DNA from: an uncultured Pelagibacteraceae bacterium
GTDB lineage: Bacteria > Pseudomonadota > Alphaproteobacteria > Pelagibacterales > Pelagibacteraceae
Length of the DNA stretch: 64,000 nucleotides
Assembly (NCBI GenBank): GCA_902518185.1
Contig: CABYFG010000001.1
Span: 1 to 64,000 of the forward strand
Direction of reading: 5' to 3'
Under the pieces are notes generated by a model, which ran no database searches, had not been told where the DNA came from, and saw nothing but the letters and a program-made list of their open reading frames with translations. The position numbers were made by a program, and so were the translations under genes. Positions 35,174 through 45,556 of this stretch are shown piece after piece; positions within the stretch are counted from its first letter, which is position 1; each line of letters opens with the position of its first letter.

Positions 35174-36460
35174 ATGGAAGATTTTAAAGTAAAAGACTTA
35201 TCTCAGGCAAATTTTGGCCGTAAGGAAATTTCGATTGCTGAAAGTGAAATGCCTGGACTGATGGCTCTTAGAGAAGAGTATGCAGATAAACATCCTCTAA
35301 AGGGTGCAAAAATTGTAGGATGTTTACACATGACTATACAAACTGCAGTTTTAATTGAAACCCTAGTTCATTTGGGTGCTGAGGTGAGATGGTCATCTTG
35401 TAATATTTTTTCAACTCAAGATCATGCAGCGGCAGCAATAGCAAAAGCTGGAGTACCAGTATTTGCATGGAAAGGTGAAACAGAGGAGGAATATTGGTGG
35501 TGTGTTAAGCAAACAATTGAGGGTAAGAAAGACTGGAAACCAAATATGATCTTGGATGATGGAGGAGATCTAACAGCTTTAATGCACAAAGATTATAAAG
35601 ATTTAATGAAAGATGTTAAAGGTTTATCTGAAGAAACCACTACAGGAGTTTTAGCACTTAAAAAAATGGAAAAAGATGGAACTTTGTTAGTGCCTGCAAT
35701 TAATGTTAATGACTCAGTAACAAAATCAAAATTTGACAATTTATATGGATGCAGAGAAAGTTTAGTTGATGGGATTAAAAGAGCAACAGATGTGATGATG
35801 TCTGGAAAAGTAGCGATTGTTGCAGGTTTTGGAGATGTTGGCAAGGGTAGTGCAGCATCATTAAGACAATCGGGTGCAAGAGTTATGATTACTGAAACTG
35901 ATCCCATATGTGCATTACAGGCTGCCATGGAAGGGTATGAGGTGGTAACAATGGATGATATGATAAGTTGTGCAGATATTGTGGTAACTGCAACTGGAAA
36001 CAAAGATATTGTTACCGCAGACCATATGCGAGAAATGAAAGATAGAGCAATATTATGTAACATTGGTCATTTTGATAATGAAATTCAAGTTGAAGCATTA
36101 AAAAACTATAAGTGGGATGAAATTAAGCCACAAGTGCATGAAATCACTTTGCCAAGTAAAAAAAGAATAATATTACTTGCTGAGGGCAGATTAGTAAACT
36201 TAGGCTGTGCCACAGGACATCCAAGTTTTGTGATGAGTGCATCGTTTACAAATCAAGTTATTGCACAAATTGAATTATGGAATAATTCAAAAAATTATAA
36301 AAATAAAGTTTATGTATTGCCTAAGCACTTAGATGAGAAAGTTGCAACATTACATCTTAAAAAAGTAGGTGCAAAGTTAACTAAATTGTCAAAAGATCAA
36401 GCAGATTATATTAGTGTTAAAGTAGAAGGTCCTTACAAACCAGATGCATATCGCTACTAA
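35174..36460 (+). CDS. ahcY: S-adenosylhomocysteine hydrolase
   Basis: [50 protein letters not shown]. Confidence 0.99.
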   Translation: MEDFKVKDLSQANFGRKEISIAESEMPGLMALREEYADKHPLKGAKIVGCLHMTIQTAVLIETLVHLGAEVRWSSCNIFSTQDHAAAAIAKAGVPVFAWKGETEEEYWWCVKQTIEGKKDWKPNMILDDGGDLTALMHKDYKDLMKDVKGLSEETTTGVLALKKMEKDGTLLVPAINVNDSVTKSKFDNLYGCRESLVDGIKRATDVMMSGKVAIVAGFGDVGKGSAASLRQSGARVMITETDPICALQAAMEGYEVVTMDDMISCADIVVTATGNKDIVTADHMREMKDRAILCNIGHFDNEIQVEALKNYKWDEIKPQVHEITLPSKKRIILLAEGRLVNLGCATGHPSFVMSASFTNQVIAQIELWNNSKNYKNKVYVLPKHLDEKVATLHLKKVGAKLTKLSKDQADYISVKVEGPYKPDAYRY

Positions 36461-36462
36461 GA

Positions 36463-36900
36463 GTGCAAAAAATAGATTTATCCTCACAAAATAAAACAAA
36501 AGAATTCGCATATACTTTATCAAAAAAAATTAAAATTGGTGATATCATATATCTATATGGTGAGATAGGTGTTGGCAAAACAACCTTTGTAAAATTCTTT
36601 ATTAATAGCTTTCAAAAAAAAAATAATTTGAAGTTAACAGAGGTCATAAGTCCAACTTTCACTTTATTAAATGAGTATCAAATAAATAAATTTAAGATAA
36701 ATCATTATGATTTATTTAGATTGGAGTCTTCAAAAGAAATAGATAATTTGGATTTATTTACTGATAGTAAAAATTCAATTACATTAATAGAGTGGCCACA
36801 AAAAATTAAAAAAAATCCGAAAAATTTGATAAAATTAGAATTTAATTATAATGAAAATTATCAAAAAAGATCTGTAGAAATAAAAGGTTTAAGTTTATAA
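36463..36900 (+). CDS. tsaE: tRNA t6A biosynthesis ATPase TsaE (GTG start)
   Basis: YLYGEIGVGKTTFVKFFIN, SPTFTLLNEYQ, HYDLFRL. Confidence 0.95.
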   Translation: MQKIDLSSQNKTKEFAYTLSKKIKIGDIIYLYGEIGVGKTTFVKFFINSFQKKNNLKLTEVISPTFTLLNEYQINKFKINHYDLFRLESSKEIDNLDLFTDSKNSITLIEWPQKIKKNPKNLIKLEFNYNENYQKRSVEIKGLSL

Positions 36901-36908
36901 TTTTTCCG

Positions 36909-37856
36909 ATGAAAAGTGATAGTAATTTGAAGGAAATTAAAGGAGATGCATCCTTTAGAAAATTTTTTAGAAAAAAAAATAAGGATTTTTCATCTATTAT
37001 AGTTCGTTCAAAAAAAGAAAAAAAAAAGGACCTTCTTATTTACGATGCTATTAATAAAGTCTTAGTTAAAAATGATATTTTAGCACCTATTATGTATAAA
37101 GAAAATTATTTGAATAATTATATCGAAATACAAGATTTTGGAAACAATACTCTTTTAAAAATTTTTAAAAGAAAAAAGATAGATAAATTTTTTTATTTTA
37201 AAAAAATAATAGCGTTATTAAATAAACTTCATTTAATTAAAGATAGGCAAATTAAAGATTTTAAAGGGCGTAAGTACACGATTCCAAATTATGATAAAAA
37301 AATATTAATTAAGGAAACAAATTTATTTTGTGATTGGTATATTAAAAAAAACTTAGAAAAAAATAAAAAAAATTTTAATCAAAAATTTAAAAAAATAGTT
37401 AAAAAAATTGTTGATAACTTGAAAATGAAGAATGAAGTTTTTGTACATAGAGATTTTCATATATCTAATTTGATGTTGGTAAATAAAAAATTAGGCATCA
37501 TAGATAATCAAGATGCTTTAATTGGAAATAGGGCTTATGATTTGGCTTCACTTATAGATGATGTAAGATTTAAAACATCTTCAGAATTTAAAGAAAAAAT
37601 ATATAAATATTTTATAAGAAATCAAAAAAAAGCAAAATATACTGAATTTAGAAATGATTTTGAAATACTTTCAATTTTAAGAAACTTAAAAATCATTGGT
37701 ATATTTACTCGTTTGGCTTATAGAGATGGAAAAAAAGATTATTTAAAATTAATACCTTACTGCTGGGGATTGATAGACAACAGGATTAATGAAAATAAAA
37801 CTTTTATAGATTTAAAAATGCTTCTATCAGAAAATTTTCCAAGCAAAATTAAATGA
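36909..37856 (+). CDS. amgK: AmgK-like aminoglycoside phosphotransferase family sugar kinase
   Basis: GDASFRKFFR, VFVHRDFHISNLMLVNKKLGIIDNQDALIGNRAYDLASLIDD; followed by murU. Confidence 0.85.
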   Translation: MKSDSNLKEIKGDASFRKFFRKKNKDFSSIIVRSKKEKKKDLLIYDAINKVLVKNDILAPIMYKENYLNNYIEIQDFGNNTLLKIFKRKKIDKFFYFKKIIALLNKLHLIKDRQIKDFKGRKYTIPNYDKKILIKETNLFCDWYIKKNLEKNKKNFNQKFKKIVKKIVDNLKMKNEVFVHRDFHISNLMLVNKKLGIIDNQDALIGNRAYDLASLIDDVRFKTSSEFKEKIYKYFIRNQKKAKYTEFRNDFEILSILRNLKIIGIFTRLAYRDGKKDYLKLIPYCWGLIDNRINENKTFIDLKMLLSENFPSKIK

Positions 37857-38542
37857 AAATTAATCATGCATTAATATTGTGTGCTGGATTAGGAAATAGA
37901 CTTAATCCTCTAACATTAAATACACCGAAGCCGTTATTATATTTTAAAAAAAAAACAGTTTTAGAAATCTGCATTGAAACAATTTTGAAACTTGGAATTA
38001 AGAATATCTCTATAAATACTTTCTATTTAGGGAGTGAAATTTCAAAATTTATAAAAAAAAAAAAATTTTCAAAAAATATTAATATTTTTGAGGATGGCAA
38101 AGAAATTCTCAATACTGGCGGTGGAATTTTAAATATGATGAATAATTATTCAGATAGTGATTATATAATTTTCAATCCAGATACAATTTGGAGTGAAAAT
38201 TATTTAGAAGATATAAAGAATATGCAAACTTTTTATTTTTCTAAAAAATTAGATAATATTCTTTTAACTACAAATAAAAGTTTAAGTTTTGATAAAAATC
38301 TTCAAGGAGACTTCAAATTAGAGAATAATTTGTTAAAAAAAAGTGAAGAAAAAGATTTTATTTATATAGGTTGTCAGATTTTAAACAAAAATCTATTTAA
38401 GGATTATAATATTCGAAATTTTTCAGTTTCTGAGATCTGGAATAATTTACTAGTAAAAAAAAAATTAAATGGCTTTGAAAGTAAAAATAAATTTTATCAT
38501 TTAACTAATCTGGAAATTTTTAAAAAACTAAAAGATCTTTAG
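37853..38542 (+). CDS. murU: MurNAc-1-P uridylyltransferase-like nucleotidyltransferase
   Basis: ALILCAGLGNRLNPLTLNTPKPLLYF and NTGGGILNMM; coupled to amgK. Confidence 0.87.
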   Translation: MKINHALILCAGLGNRLNPLTLNTPKPLLYFKKKTVLEICIETILKLGIKNISINTFYLGSEISKFIKKKKFSKNINIFEDGKEILNTGGGILNMMNNYSDSDYIIFNPDTIWSENYLEDIKNMQTFYFSKKLDNILLTTNKSLSFDKNLQGDFKLENNLLKKSEEKDFIYIGCQILNKNLFKDYNIRNFSVSEIWNNLLVKKKLNGFESKNKFYHLTNLEIFKKLKDL

Positions 38543-39233
38543 CATTTTTTTTATCAAGATATTCACAATTATCAATTTCATGATTTTTATCAAATCTTAT
38601 TATCAAAGGATTACCAGTAGGTATCTCTAGATTAGATATTTGAGAATTGTCCAACTTAAATAAAAATTTGCATAATGCTCTAATCGAATTACCATGAGCA
38701 GAGATTAAAACATTTTTGTTTTTTAAATATTTTGAGATTTCTTTGTTGAAATACTTTGTCACTCTTTCATAAGTTTCTTTTAAAGACTCTGTATTTGGGA
38801 TTATATTTAGTGGTAAATCTTTATAGGTACTAATATTTATCGGGTGAAATGGACTATCCTTGCTTAATGGATTTGGCTTAATATCCCACGATCTTCTAAA
38901 TTCATGAACTTTTTTTTTACCAATTTTTTTTATCATTTCATCTTTATTTAAACCAGTTAATGCCCCGTAATGTCTCTCATTTAATTGCCAAGCTCTTGTA
39001 AATTCTTTACTGTCATTTAAGATATTTTGAATTATCTTTAATGTATTGTTTGCTCTTAATTGAAGTGATGAATAATATAAATCAATTACTAAATTCTTTT
39101 GTTTAATTAAAGTACCTGCTTTTTTAGCCTCCAATATACCATTTTCAGATAAATCTATATCAACCCAGCCTGTGAATCTTCTTTCTAGATTCCATTTGCT
39201 TTGACCATGTCTTATTAATATTAAATAGTTCAT
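38520..39233 (-). CDS. gpmA: 2,3-bisphosphoglycerate-dependent phosphoglycerate mutase
   Basis: LILIRHGQSKWNLERRFTGWVDIDLSENG, WQLNERHYGALTGLNK. Confidence 0.97.
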   Translation of the reverse strand: MNYLILIRHGQSKWNLERRFTGWVDIDLSENGILEAKKAGTLIKQKNLVIDLYYSSLQLRANNTLKIIQNILNDSKEFTRAWQLNERHYGALTGLNKDEMIKKIGKKKVHEFRRSWDIKPNPLSKDSPFHPINISTYKDLPLNIIPNTESLKETYERVTKYFNKEISKYLKNKNVLISAHGNSIRALCKFLFKLDNSQISNLEIPTGNPLIIRFDKNHEIDNCEYLDKKNAKDLLVF

Positions 39234-39274
39234 TATTTATAGTAAATATTTTAATATAATAAAAAGTGCTTTAG

Positions 39275-39670
39275 ATGTTTAACAAATTTTCAACATATTT
39301 AAAAAAAGTTTTCTATATAGCCAATATAACACTCATTATATTATATCTGTTTCCTGGAAGTATATTAGGATGGATATTATATGGAGATTTAGGGCTTCAA
39401 CCTCAGATTACCTCAGATTTTATAGTATCTTCAAATCATGTTTATGCATTTATAATTTTATCAATATTGGGTTACGGAACATATAAAAAAAAACAATTAA
39501 AAAATTTATTTTTGTACTTATTTTCAATCTCAATTTTTCTCGAACTAATGCACATTATAGTTCCTAATAGAGGATTTGAATTTTCTGATTTATTTGGAAA
39601 TGTTATTGGTGTTTTAGTTGTTTATTCTTATAACAAAATATATAAATTTCTTAAAAGCATTAGAGGATGA
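39275..39670 (+). CDS. VanZ-like small membrane protein
   Basis: Multi-TM; ELMHIIVPNRGFEFSDLFGNVIGVLVVY typical of VanZ family. Confidence 0.7.
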   Translation: MFNKFSTYLKKVFYIANITLIILYLFPGSILGWILYGDLGLQPQITSDFIVSSNHVYAFIILSILGYGTYKKKQLKNLFLYLFSISIFLELMHIIVPNRGFEFSDLFGNVIGVLVVYSYNKIYKFLKSIRG

Positions 39671-40269
39671 ATTTTAGAAATTTTAAAAAATTTTTAATTA
39701 TGTTATTTATTTTATTTTCTGGATGTTCATCTATTCCTAAAAATGTATCTAGTAGCTGTGACATATTTAGTGAAAGATACTTCTGGTATAAGCACGCAAA
39801 AAAAACAGAGCAAAAATGGGGCACACCAATCTACATTCAACTAGCTATAATAAAAATGGAGTCTGATTTTGACTGGTTAGCTAAACCACCTAGAAAGAAA
39901 ATTTTTAGGATTATTCCTTATAAAAGACCATCAAGTTCTTTTGGTTATTCACAAGCAGTTAAGGGAACATGGTCGCAATACAAAAAAGAAACTGGAAACA
40001 AATTAGCTACTAGAGCAAGATTCAAAGATAGTGTAGATTTTATTGGTTGGTATACAAATAAATCAGAAAAAATCCTAAAAATTTCAAAAAAAGATGCTTT
40101 CAAACAGTATCTTGCTTACCATGAAGGTTGGGGGAATTTCAAACATTACAAAAAGAATAAAAAAGTAATTGGATTAGCTAAAAAAGTAGAAAAACAAGCT
40201 GGTGTTTATAAGAGACAATTATCAGAGTGCAATAAATCTCTTAATAAAAATAAATATATTATTTTTTAG
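39667..40269 (+). CDS. SLT-like lytic transglycosylase lipoprotein
   Basis: Lipobox LFILFSGCSS; IQLAIIKMESDFDW and SSSFGYSQAVKGTWSQYKKETG catalytic-domain-like motifs. Confidence 0.8.
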   Translation: MNFRNFKKFLIMLFILFSGCSSIPKNVSSSCDIFSERYFWYKHAKKTEQKWGTPIYIQLAIIKMESDFDWLAKPPRKKIFRIIPYKRPSSSFGYSQAVKGTWSQYKKETGNKLATRARFKDSVDFIGWYTNKSEKILKISKKDAFKQYLAYHEGWGNFKHYKKNKKVIGLAKKVEKQAGVYKRQLSECNKSLNKNKYIIF

Positions 40270-43200
40270 ATAATTCTTTTTTTAATTCTAAATCAACTTC
40301 ATCTATTCTCTTCGTATTTCTAGCTAAAGCTAAGTACATTGATGGAGTAATATATAATGTAAAAAATGTCGAAATAATCATTCCACCTAGAATAGTTGAA
40401 CCCACAGCCAATCTTGAACCCTCACCAGCACCCGGTCCAATGTTTCCTATGACAAGTGGTATCATTGCAATCATAGTACTTAAAGATGTCATGATGATCG
40501 GTCTAAACCTCACTGAGCATGCCTCTTTAACTGCTGACTCAATATTCTTACCTGTAGTTCTTATTCGATTGGCATAATCGACTATTAAAATACTATTTTT
40601 TGTAGAGATACCTATAAGAATGATAAGAGCAATTTGAGAAAAAATATTCACAGAGCTGTTTAAAAATAATATGAAAACTAATCCACCAAATATTGCTAAT
40701 GGTACAGTTAAAACAATTATAAATGGATGAATAAAAGAGTTAAAGGTTGCAGCCATTACTAAGTAAGCAGTTAGTAAAGATAAAAAAAATATTATAAATA
40801 ATTCATTACTTGTCTCTTTTATTTCCTCAGATTTTCCTTTCCAAGTAATTTGATTTTTTGGGGCTAAATTTGCCATTACATCTTCAAAAAATCTTATTGC
40901 TTCAATTAATGAATAGCCTTCATTAATATTTGCAGATATTGTTACTGCTCTTTGTCTGTTGTATCTTGATAATTCTTTTGCAGAGCCTTCCTCTTTAAAG
41001 CTTACTAAATTTGCAAGTGAGATTAGTTTTCCAGTAGTGTCGGAACGAACAAATATCTTTGAGACTCCTTCTTTATTCCTCCTATCTGACAAATATTGTT
41101 GAACAATAATTGGATATTCTCTACCTAATTTATTAAAAGTAGTAATTTTCTTTCCACCATAAAGAGTTTCTAGAGTTTCTCCAATAGCTTTTGTGGAGAC
41201 TCCTAGATCTTTAGCTTTATTTTTGTTTATTAACAGTTTTATCTCAGGTTTATTTCTATTGTAATCAGATTCAATTCTTGAGAGTTCTTTATTAGATCTA
41301 ATTTTTTGAATTATTTGTGTTTGAATTTCTTCGAGTTCTTCGTAGCTGTTACCATAAATAACCATTTGCACTGGCTTATTGTAATTAGAAACTCTTATTG
41401 ATTGTGGAGATATAGGAAAAGCCAGGGCCTGGGGAAGCGTAACAATTTTTCCAATAGCTTCTCTTAAAATTACTTGTTGTCCTTTTTTTCTTTTTTTCCA
41501 ATCATCTAAAAGAGCAATTATAATAAAACTATTAAATGAGTTTGCGGAATTTCCAAATCCAGGTACTCGCATAATAAATCTTGAGTAAGGACTATCTTCG
41601 GATTGTAAAAGTGGTATTAACCTAGCCTCAACTTTTTGCGCTTGTTCTTGTGTATATTCAAAAGAGCTTCCCTCATCAGTGGCTCCTATAATTAAATAAG
41701 CACCACGATCTTCCATAGGCAACAATTCCTTTTTTGAAAAACTAAATAATAAGATAGAAGAAATAATTATAAAGACTATAAAAATACCAACTAATTTGGT
41801 TTTCTGAACAATAACATCTAAGGTTTCTCTATAAAATTTGGCGAAATTTAAAAAAACTTTCTCAAATTTTTGTATAAAAATTTTCTTTGAGCTTTTTTTA
41901 TTTAAGAATTTACTAGCAAGCATTGGCGACAGTGTTAATGCTACAAAAGATGAAATTACTATTGAAAATGATAATGCAATCGCAGTTTCTCTAAATAATG
42001 TTCCAGAAATTCCCTGAATAAATATTAGCGGAAGGAACACAGCAACCAAAATTAGTGTTGTAGCGATTATTGCAAATGATATTTGTTTAGATCCTTTGTA
42101 TGCTGCTACAAGCGGTGTTTCTCCATTTTCTATTCTTCTATATATCGCATCTGTCATGATTACAGAGTCATCTGTAATTATGCCTATGGCCAATATAAAA
42201 CTTAAAAGTACAAAAATATTTATTGACAGACCAAAAATATAAAGACCCAAAAAAGAGGCTATTAAGCTTACCGGAAGTGCAATAGCTGGCACAACTACAG
42301 CCTTGAGATTTCCCAAGAATAAATAGATTATTAAAACAACCAAAACAAACGCTATAATCAAGGTTTTATATACCTCCTCAATTGCAGCCTCCACATAATT
42401 AGCTCTATTAAATGAGACTCTTAAATCTAATTCTTCAGGCAAAGATTTTTTTACTTCAATTATCTTTTTTTTAATATCCTTTGAAAGCTCCACTGTTGAT
42501 GCACCACTTCTTGCATAAATACCAATCCCGACAGTTTTCAAATTTATTTGATCTTTAGTTTGAGCTTTGAAAAGAGTTTTTTCTGAAACAGGTCCAAATT
42601 CAATATTTGCAATATCAGATAATAAAATAACTTTATTATTAGTTTTTTTTATCGGTAATTGTTTAATAGAATCTATATCATTATAAGATTTGTCTAAATT
42701 AAGCGTAAGATCAATGTTATCCGCCTCAAGAGTTCCAGCTGGAAGACTAATATTCTCTCCCCGAATCGCAACTTCAACTTCATTTATTGTTAGATCATTT
42801 GCCGCCAGTTTAATCGGATCTATCCAAACTCTAATACTTAATTCTCTTAGACCACCAACTAATATTCTTCCAACATTTTTTACACTTGAAAATTGATCTA
42901 CCAAATATCTTTTCGCATAATCTCCTAATTCAAGATCACTCCAAGTAGACGAGGATAAAGATAACCACATTGTAGTTGTAAAACCCGCAGCTCTTTTTAA
43001 TATCTGTGGGGGTTCTGACTCTGTGGGTAAATTATCAACAACTCTTGCAACTCTTTCTCTAATATCATTTGCAGCGTTATCCAAATTTATACTTGTGTCA
43101 AACTCAACATTTATTGTGCTCCTGCCATTTTCAGATTTAGAATCTATATTCTTTATTCCTTCTGCACCCCCTATTACATCTTCAATAACTTGAGTAACCT

Positions 43201-43387
43201 CTTGATCTATTATTGACGCTGATGCTGAGTTATAATTTACTTGTACTTGAACCACAGGTGGTTGAATACCATCAGGAAGTTCTCTAACTGGTAATTTCCA
43301 AAATACAAATAATCCAAAAATAATTAGTATTAGGGACATTACCCATGATACCGTAGGTCTTTTAATACTTAATTCAGTAATAAACAT
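40259..43387 (-). CDS. RND efflux transporter permease (AcrB/MexB family)
   Basis: 1042 aa; FITELSIKRPTVSWVMSLILIIFGLFVFWKLPVRELP, ILAIGIITDDSVIMTDAIYR, YLVMAATFNSFIHPFIIVLTVPLAIFGG. Confidence 0.96.
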   Translation of the reverse strand: MFITELSIKRPTVSWVMSLILIIFGLFVFWKLPVRELPDGIQPPVVQVQVNYNSASASIIDQEVTQVIEDVIGGAEGIKNIDSKSENGRSTINVEFDTSINLDNAANDIRERVARVVDNLPTESEPPQILKRAAGFTTTMWLSLSSSTWSDLELGDYAKRYLVDQFSSVKNVGRILVGGLRELSIRVWIDPIKLAANDLTINEVEVAIRGENISLPAGTLEADNIDLTLNLDKSYNDIDSIKQLPIKKTNNKVILLSDIANIEFGPVSEKTLFKAQTKDQINLKTVGIGIYARSGASTVELSKDIKKKIIEVKKSLPEELDLRVSFNRANYVEAAIEEVYKTLIIAFVLVVLIIYLFLGNLKAVVVPAIALPVSLIASFLGLYIFGLSINIFVLLSFILAIGIITDDSVIMTDAIYRRIENGETPLVAAYKGSKQISFAIIATTLILVAVFLPLIFIQGISGTLFRETAIALSFSIVISSFVALTLSPMLASKFLNKKSSKKIFIQKFEKVFLNFAKFYRETLDVIVQKTKLVGIFIVFIIISSILLFSFSKKELLPMEDRGAYLIIGATDEGSSFEYTQEQAQKVEARLIPLLQSEDSPYSRFIMRVPGFGNSANSFNSFIIIALLDDWKKRKKGQQVILREAIGKIVTLPQALAFPISPQSIRVSNYNKPVQMVIYGNSYEELEEIQTQIIQKIRSNKELSRIESDYNRNKPEIKLLINKNKAKDLGVSTKAIGETLETLYGGKKITTFNKLGREYPIIVQQYLSDRRNKEGVSKIFVRSDTTGKLISLANLVSFKEEGSAKELSRYNRQRAVTISANINEGYSLIEAIRFFEDVMANLAPKNQITWKGKSEEIKETSNELFIIFFLSLLTAYLVMAATFNSFIHPFIIVLTVPLAIFGGLVFILFLNSSVNIFSQIALIILIGISTKNSILIVDYANRIRTTGKNIESAVKEACSVRFRPIIMTSLSTMIAMIPLVIGNIGPGAGEGSRLAVGSTILGGMIISTFFTLYITPSMYLALARNTKRIDEVDLELKKELSKK

Positions 43388-44257
43388 TTATTTTGTAATA
43401 GGTTTAATTTTACCGTTGGGTCTAACTTTTTTAAGGCCCTCAGCTACAACAGTTTCTCCTTCATTAAGTCCAGAGATTATCTCAATATTTCTATTACTTC
43501 TTAATCCTGTCTTTACCTCAGTTTTATTAGCAATATTTGAACCATTAATTTTGTAAACATATGATTTATCACCTTCAATCATCACGCTGGTGTCAGGCAC
43601 GCTTAATGAATTTCTTAAGTTAAATTTTATACTAACCTCCAACAATGAGCCTGAAATTAATTCTTGGTTTGAATTATTCACTTTAACTCTAGATAATAAA
43701 CTTCGTGTATCTGCATTTATTCTACTTGAAACAAAATCAACTTCTCCAGAAAAAACTTTATCTTTGTAGCTTGATAATTTTACTTCTACTGGAAGTCCTT
43801 TTTTTATTGATGCTGAATAACTTTCAGGAATCTTTATATCCGAGTAAATTTCAGAATTATCATCTAGCGTAATAATAAATATGTTATTCGAGACTAAAAT
43901 ATCCTCAGTAAGTCCTGTGTAACCAAGCACACCACTAAACGGTGCAATAAGATCTCCACTCTTTAATTTTATCAATTTATCTCCTTTATTCACAAAATCT
44001 TTAAGTTCTAAATCACCTAGGAGGTCGTCTTTTTTAATTTTGAAAGTTTGTGATTTTTTGGAAATTGCGGTGCCAAAAGTTTCAATTTTTTCTGAAAATT
44101 CTTTATTCATCACTTCTGTAACTAATATTCCAGGAGGTGGAACTTTGCTAAATTTTTTTTTAAAATGATTAGCTATTAAAGTTCTTGAAATAATTACAGC
44201 TGCAATAACAAGAAAAAATATTAAAATTATTGATATTGTTTTTGTAGATCTTTTCAT
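43388..44257 (-). CDS. RND efflux periplasmic adaptor subunit (membrane fusion protein)
   Basis: Single N-terminal TM, lipoyl/beta-barrel-type domains (APFSGVLGYTGLTEDILVSNNIFIITLDD), precedes RND permease. Confidence 0.92.
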   Translation of the reverse strand: MKRSTKTISIILIFFLVIAAVIISRTLIANHFKKKFSKVPPPGILVTEVMNKEFSEKIETFGTAISKKSQTFKIKKDDLLGDLELKDFVNKGDKLIKLKSGDLIAPFSGVLGYTGLTEDILVSNNIFIITLDDNSEIYSDIKIPESYSASIKKGLPVEVKLSSYKDKVFSGEVDFVSSRINADTRSLLSRVKVNNSNQELISGSLLEVSIKFNLRNSLSVPDTSVMIEGDKSYVYKINGSNIANKTEVKTGLRSNRNIEIISGLNEGETVVAEGLKKVRPNGKIKPITK

Positions 44258-44261
44258 ACTT

Positions 44262-45077
44262 CTAAATTAATCCGTATTCAGCCCAAGAACCATCGTAAAT
44301 GCAAGGTAGATATTTATCATTTATTAGGGAATAAGCTAGTGCCAAAACACACGCAGTAACTCCAGATCCGCAAGAAAAAACTATATTTTTGTCGGTAACA
44401 TTATTCAAACACGAGTGAAAAATTTTTTTAAGCTCACTCACATTTTTAAATGTTTTGTCTTCATTTAAACAGGAAGTGAATGGGATACAAAAAGAGTTCT
44501 TAATATTTCCACTTTTTAATTCTTTTCTAGGTTCCGCAACCTTCCCTTCAAATCTCTCTCTGCTTCTAGCATCTATAACTTTAAAATTTGGTTTAATTAT
44601 ATTTTGATTTATCATTTCTATATCTTTAACCAATTCTTTTTTTTCTAAACTCTTATATCTAGACTTGTTTATTAATGGTAAATCACTAGTAGTCGTTTTT
44701 TTTTCTTTAATCCATTTACTCAAGCCACCATTTAATATATGAACTAATTTTGGATCATGACCAAAATAAATAAAATTATACCAACATCGACAAGAACTTA
44801 ATACATCAGAATTATCGTAAATTACTATTTTATCATTATTTTTAATTCCCATTGATGAAACTATTTTTTCCCAATCATATTTATTAACTAACATGTGGGG
44901 AAGATTTGTTTTTTTGTTAGAATTTGAATCTAAATCAAAGAATATAGAATTTGGTATATGCCTAATTTTGTATTCTTCAAAACCATTTCTTTTTGTTAGA
45001 GGCATATGCCACGAACAATCAATAATTTTTACATTATCTAGATTCTTGTCCAACCATTCAGTTTCTACTAATGACAT
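44262..45077 (-). CDS. sseA: 3-mercaptopyruvate/thiosulfate sulfurtransferase (tandem rhodanese)
   Basis: KIIDCSWHMP, HIPNSIFFDLD, active site FSCGSGVTACVLALA. Confidence 0.93.
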   Translation of the reverse strand: MSLVETEWLDKNLDNVKIIDCSWHMPLTKRNGFEEYKIRHIPNSIFFDLDSNSNKKTNLPHMLVNKYDWEKIVSSMGIKNNDKIVIYDNSDVLSSCRCWYNFIYFGHDPKLVHILNGGLSKWIKEKKTTTSDLPLINKSRYKSLEKKELVKDIEMINQNIIKPNFKVIDARSRERFEGKVAEPRKELKSGNIKNSFCIPFTSCLNEDKTFKNVSELKKIFHSCLNNVTDKNIVFSCGSGVTACVLALAYSLINDKYLPCIYDGSWAEYGLI

Positions 45078-45521
45078 TTATCTTTTTTCCAAATATCTTT
45101 GGTGATATTCTTCGGCAACACAATAATTTTTAAGTAATGATATTTTTGTAACGACTCTGCCTGACAATTTTTGATTAACTTCATTTAAAACCTTTTCAGC
45201 TATTTTTTTTTGATCATCATTTAAATAAAATATTTCACTCCTATATTGAGTCCCAAAATCAGGCCCTTGAGAATTTAGTGTGGTCGGGTCATGAATATCA
45301 AAAAATATATTTAAAATATTTTCGTACGAGATCATTTTTTCGTCAAAATCCAGCTTAACAACCTCTGCATGATTAGTTTTTCCCGTGCAAACTTCTTTAT
45401 AGGTAGTTTGTTTGCTTTCGCCTCCACAATAGCCAACCTCTGTTTTAATTATCCCATCAATTCTACTGAATTTTATTTCAGGTCCCCAAAAACATCCAAG
45501 AGCTAAAACTGCTATTTCCAT
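45078..45521 (-). CDS. msrA: Peptide methionine-S-oxide reductase MsrA
   Basis: ALGCFWGPEIKFSRIDGIIKTEVGYCGG, HDPTTLNSQGPDFGTQYRSEIFY. Confidence 0.97.
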   Translation of the reverse strand: MEIAVLALGCFWGPEIKFSRIDGIIKTEVGYCGGESKQTTYKEVCTGKTNHAEVVKLDFDEKMISYENILNIFFDIHDPTTLNSQGPDFGTQYRSEIFYLNDDQKKIAEKVLNEVNQKLSGRVVTKISLLKNYCVAEEYHQRYLEKR

Positions 45522-45556
45522 TGATAAAGATTTAAATTAATTTACAAATTATTCGT

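Noticed and set aside
35593-36063. 156-aa minus-strand ORF inside ahcY
   Set aside because: Antisense shadow of a strongly conserved gene
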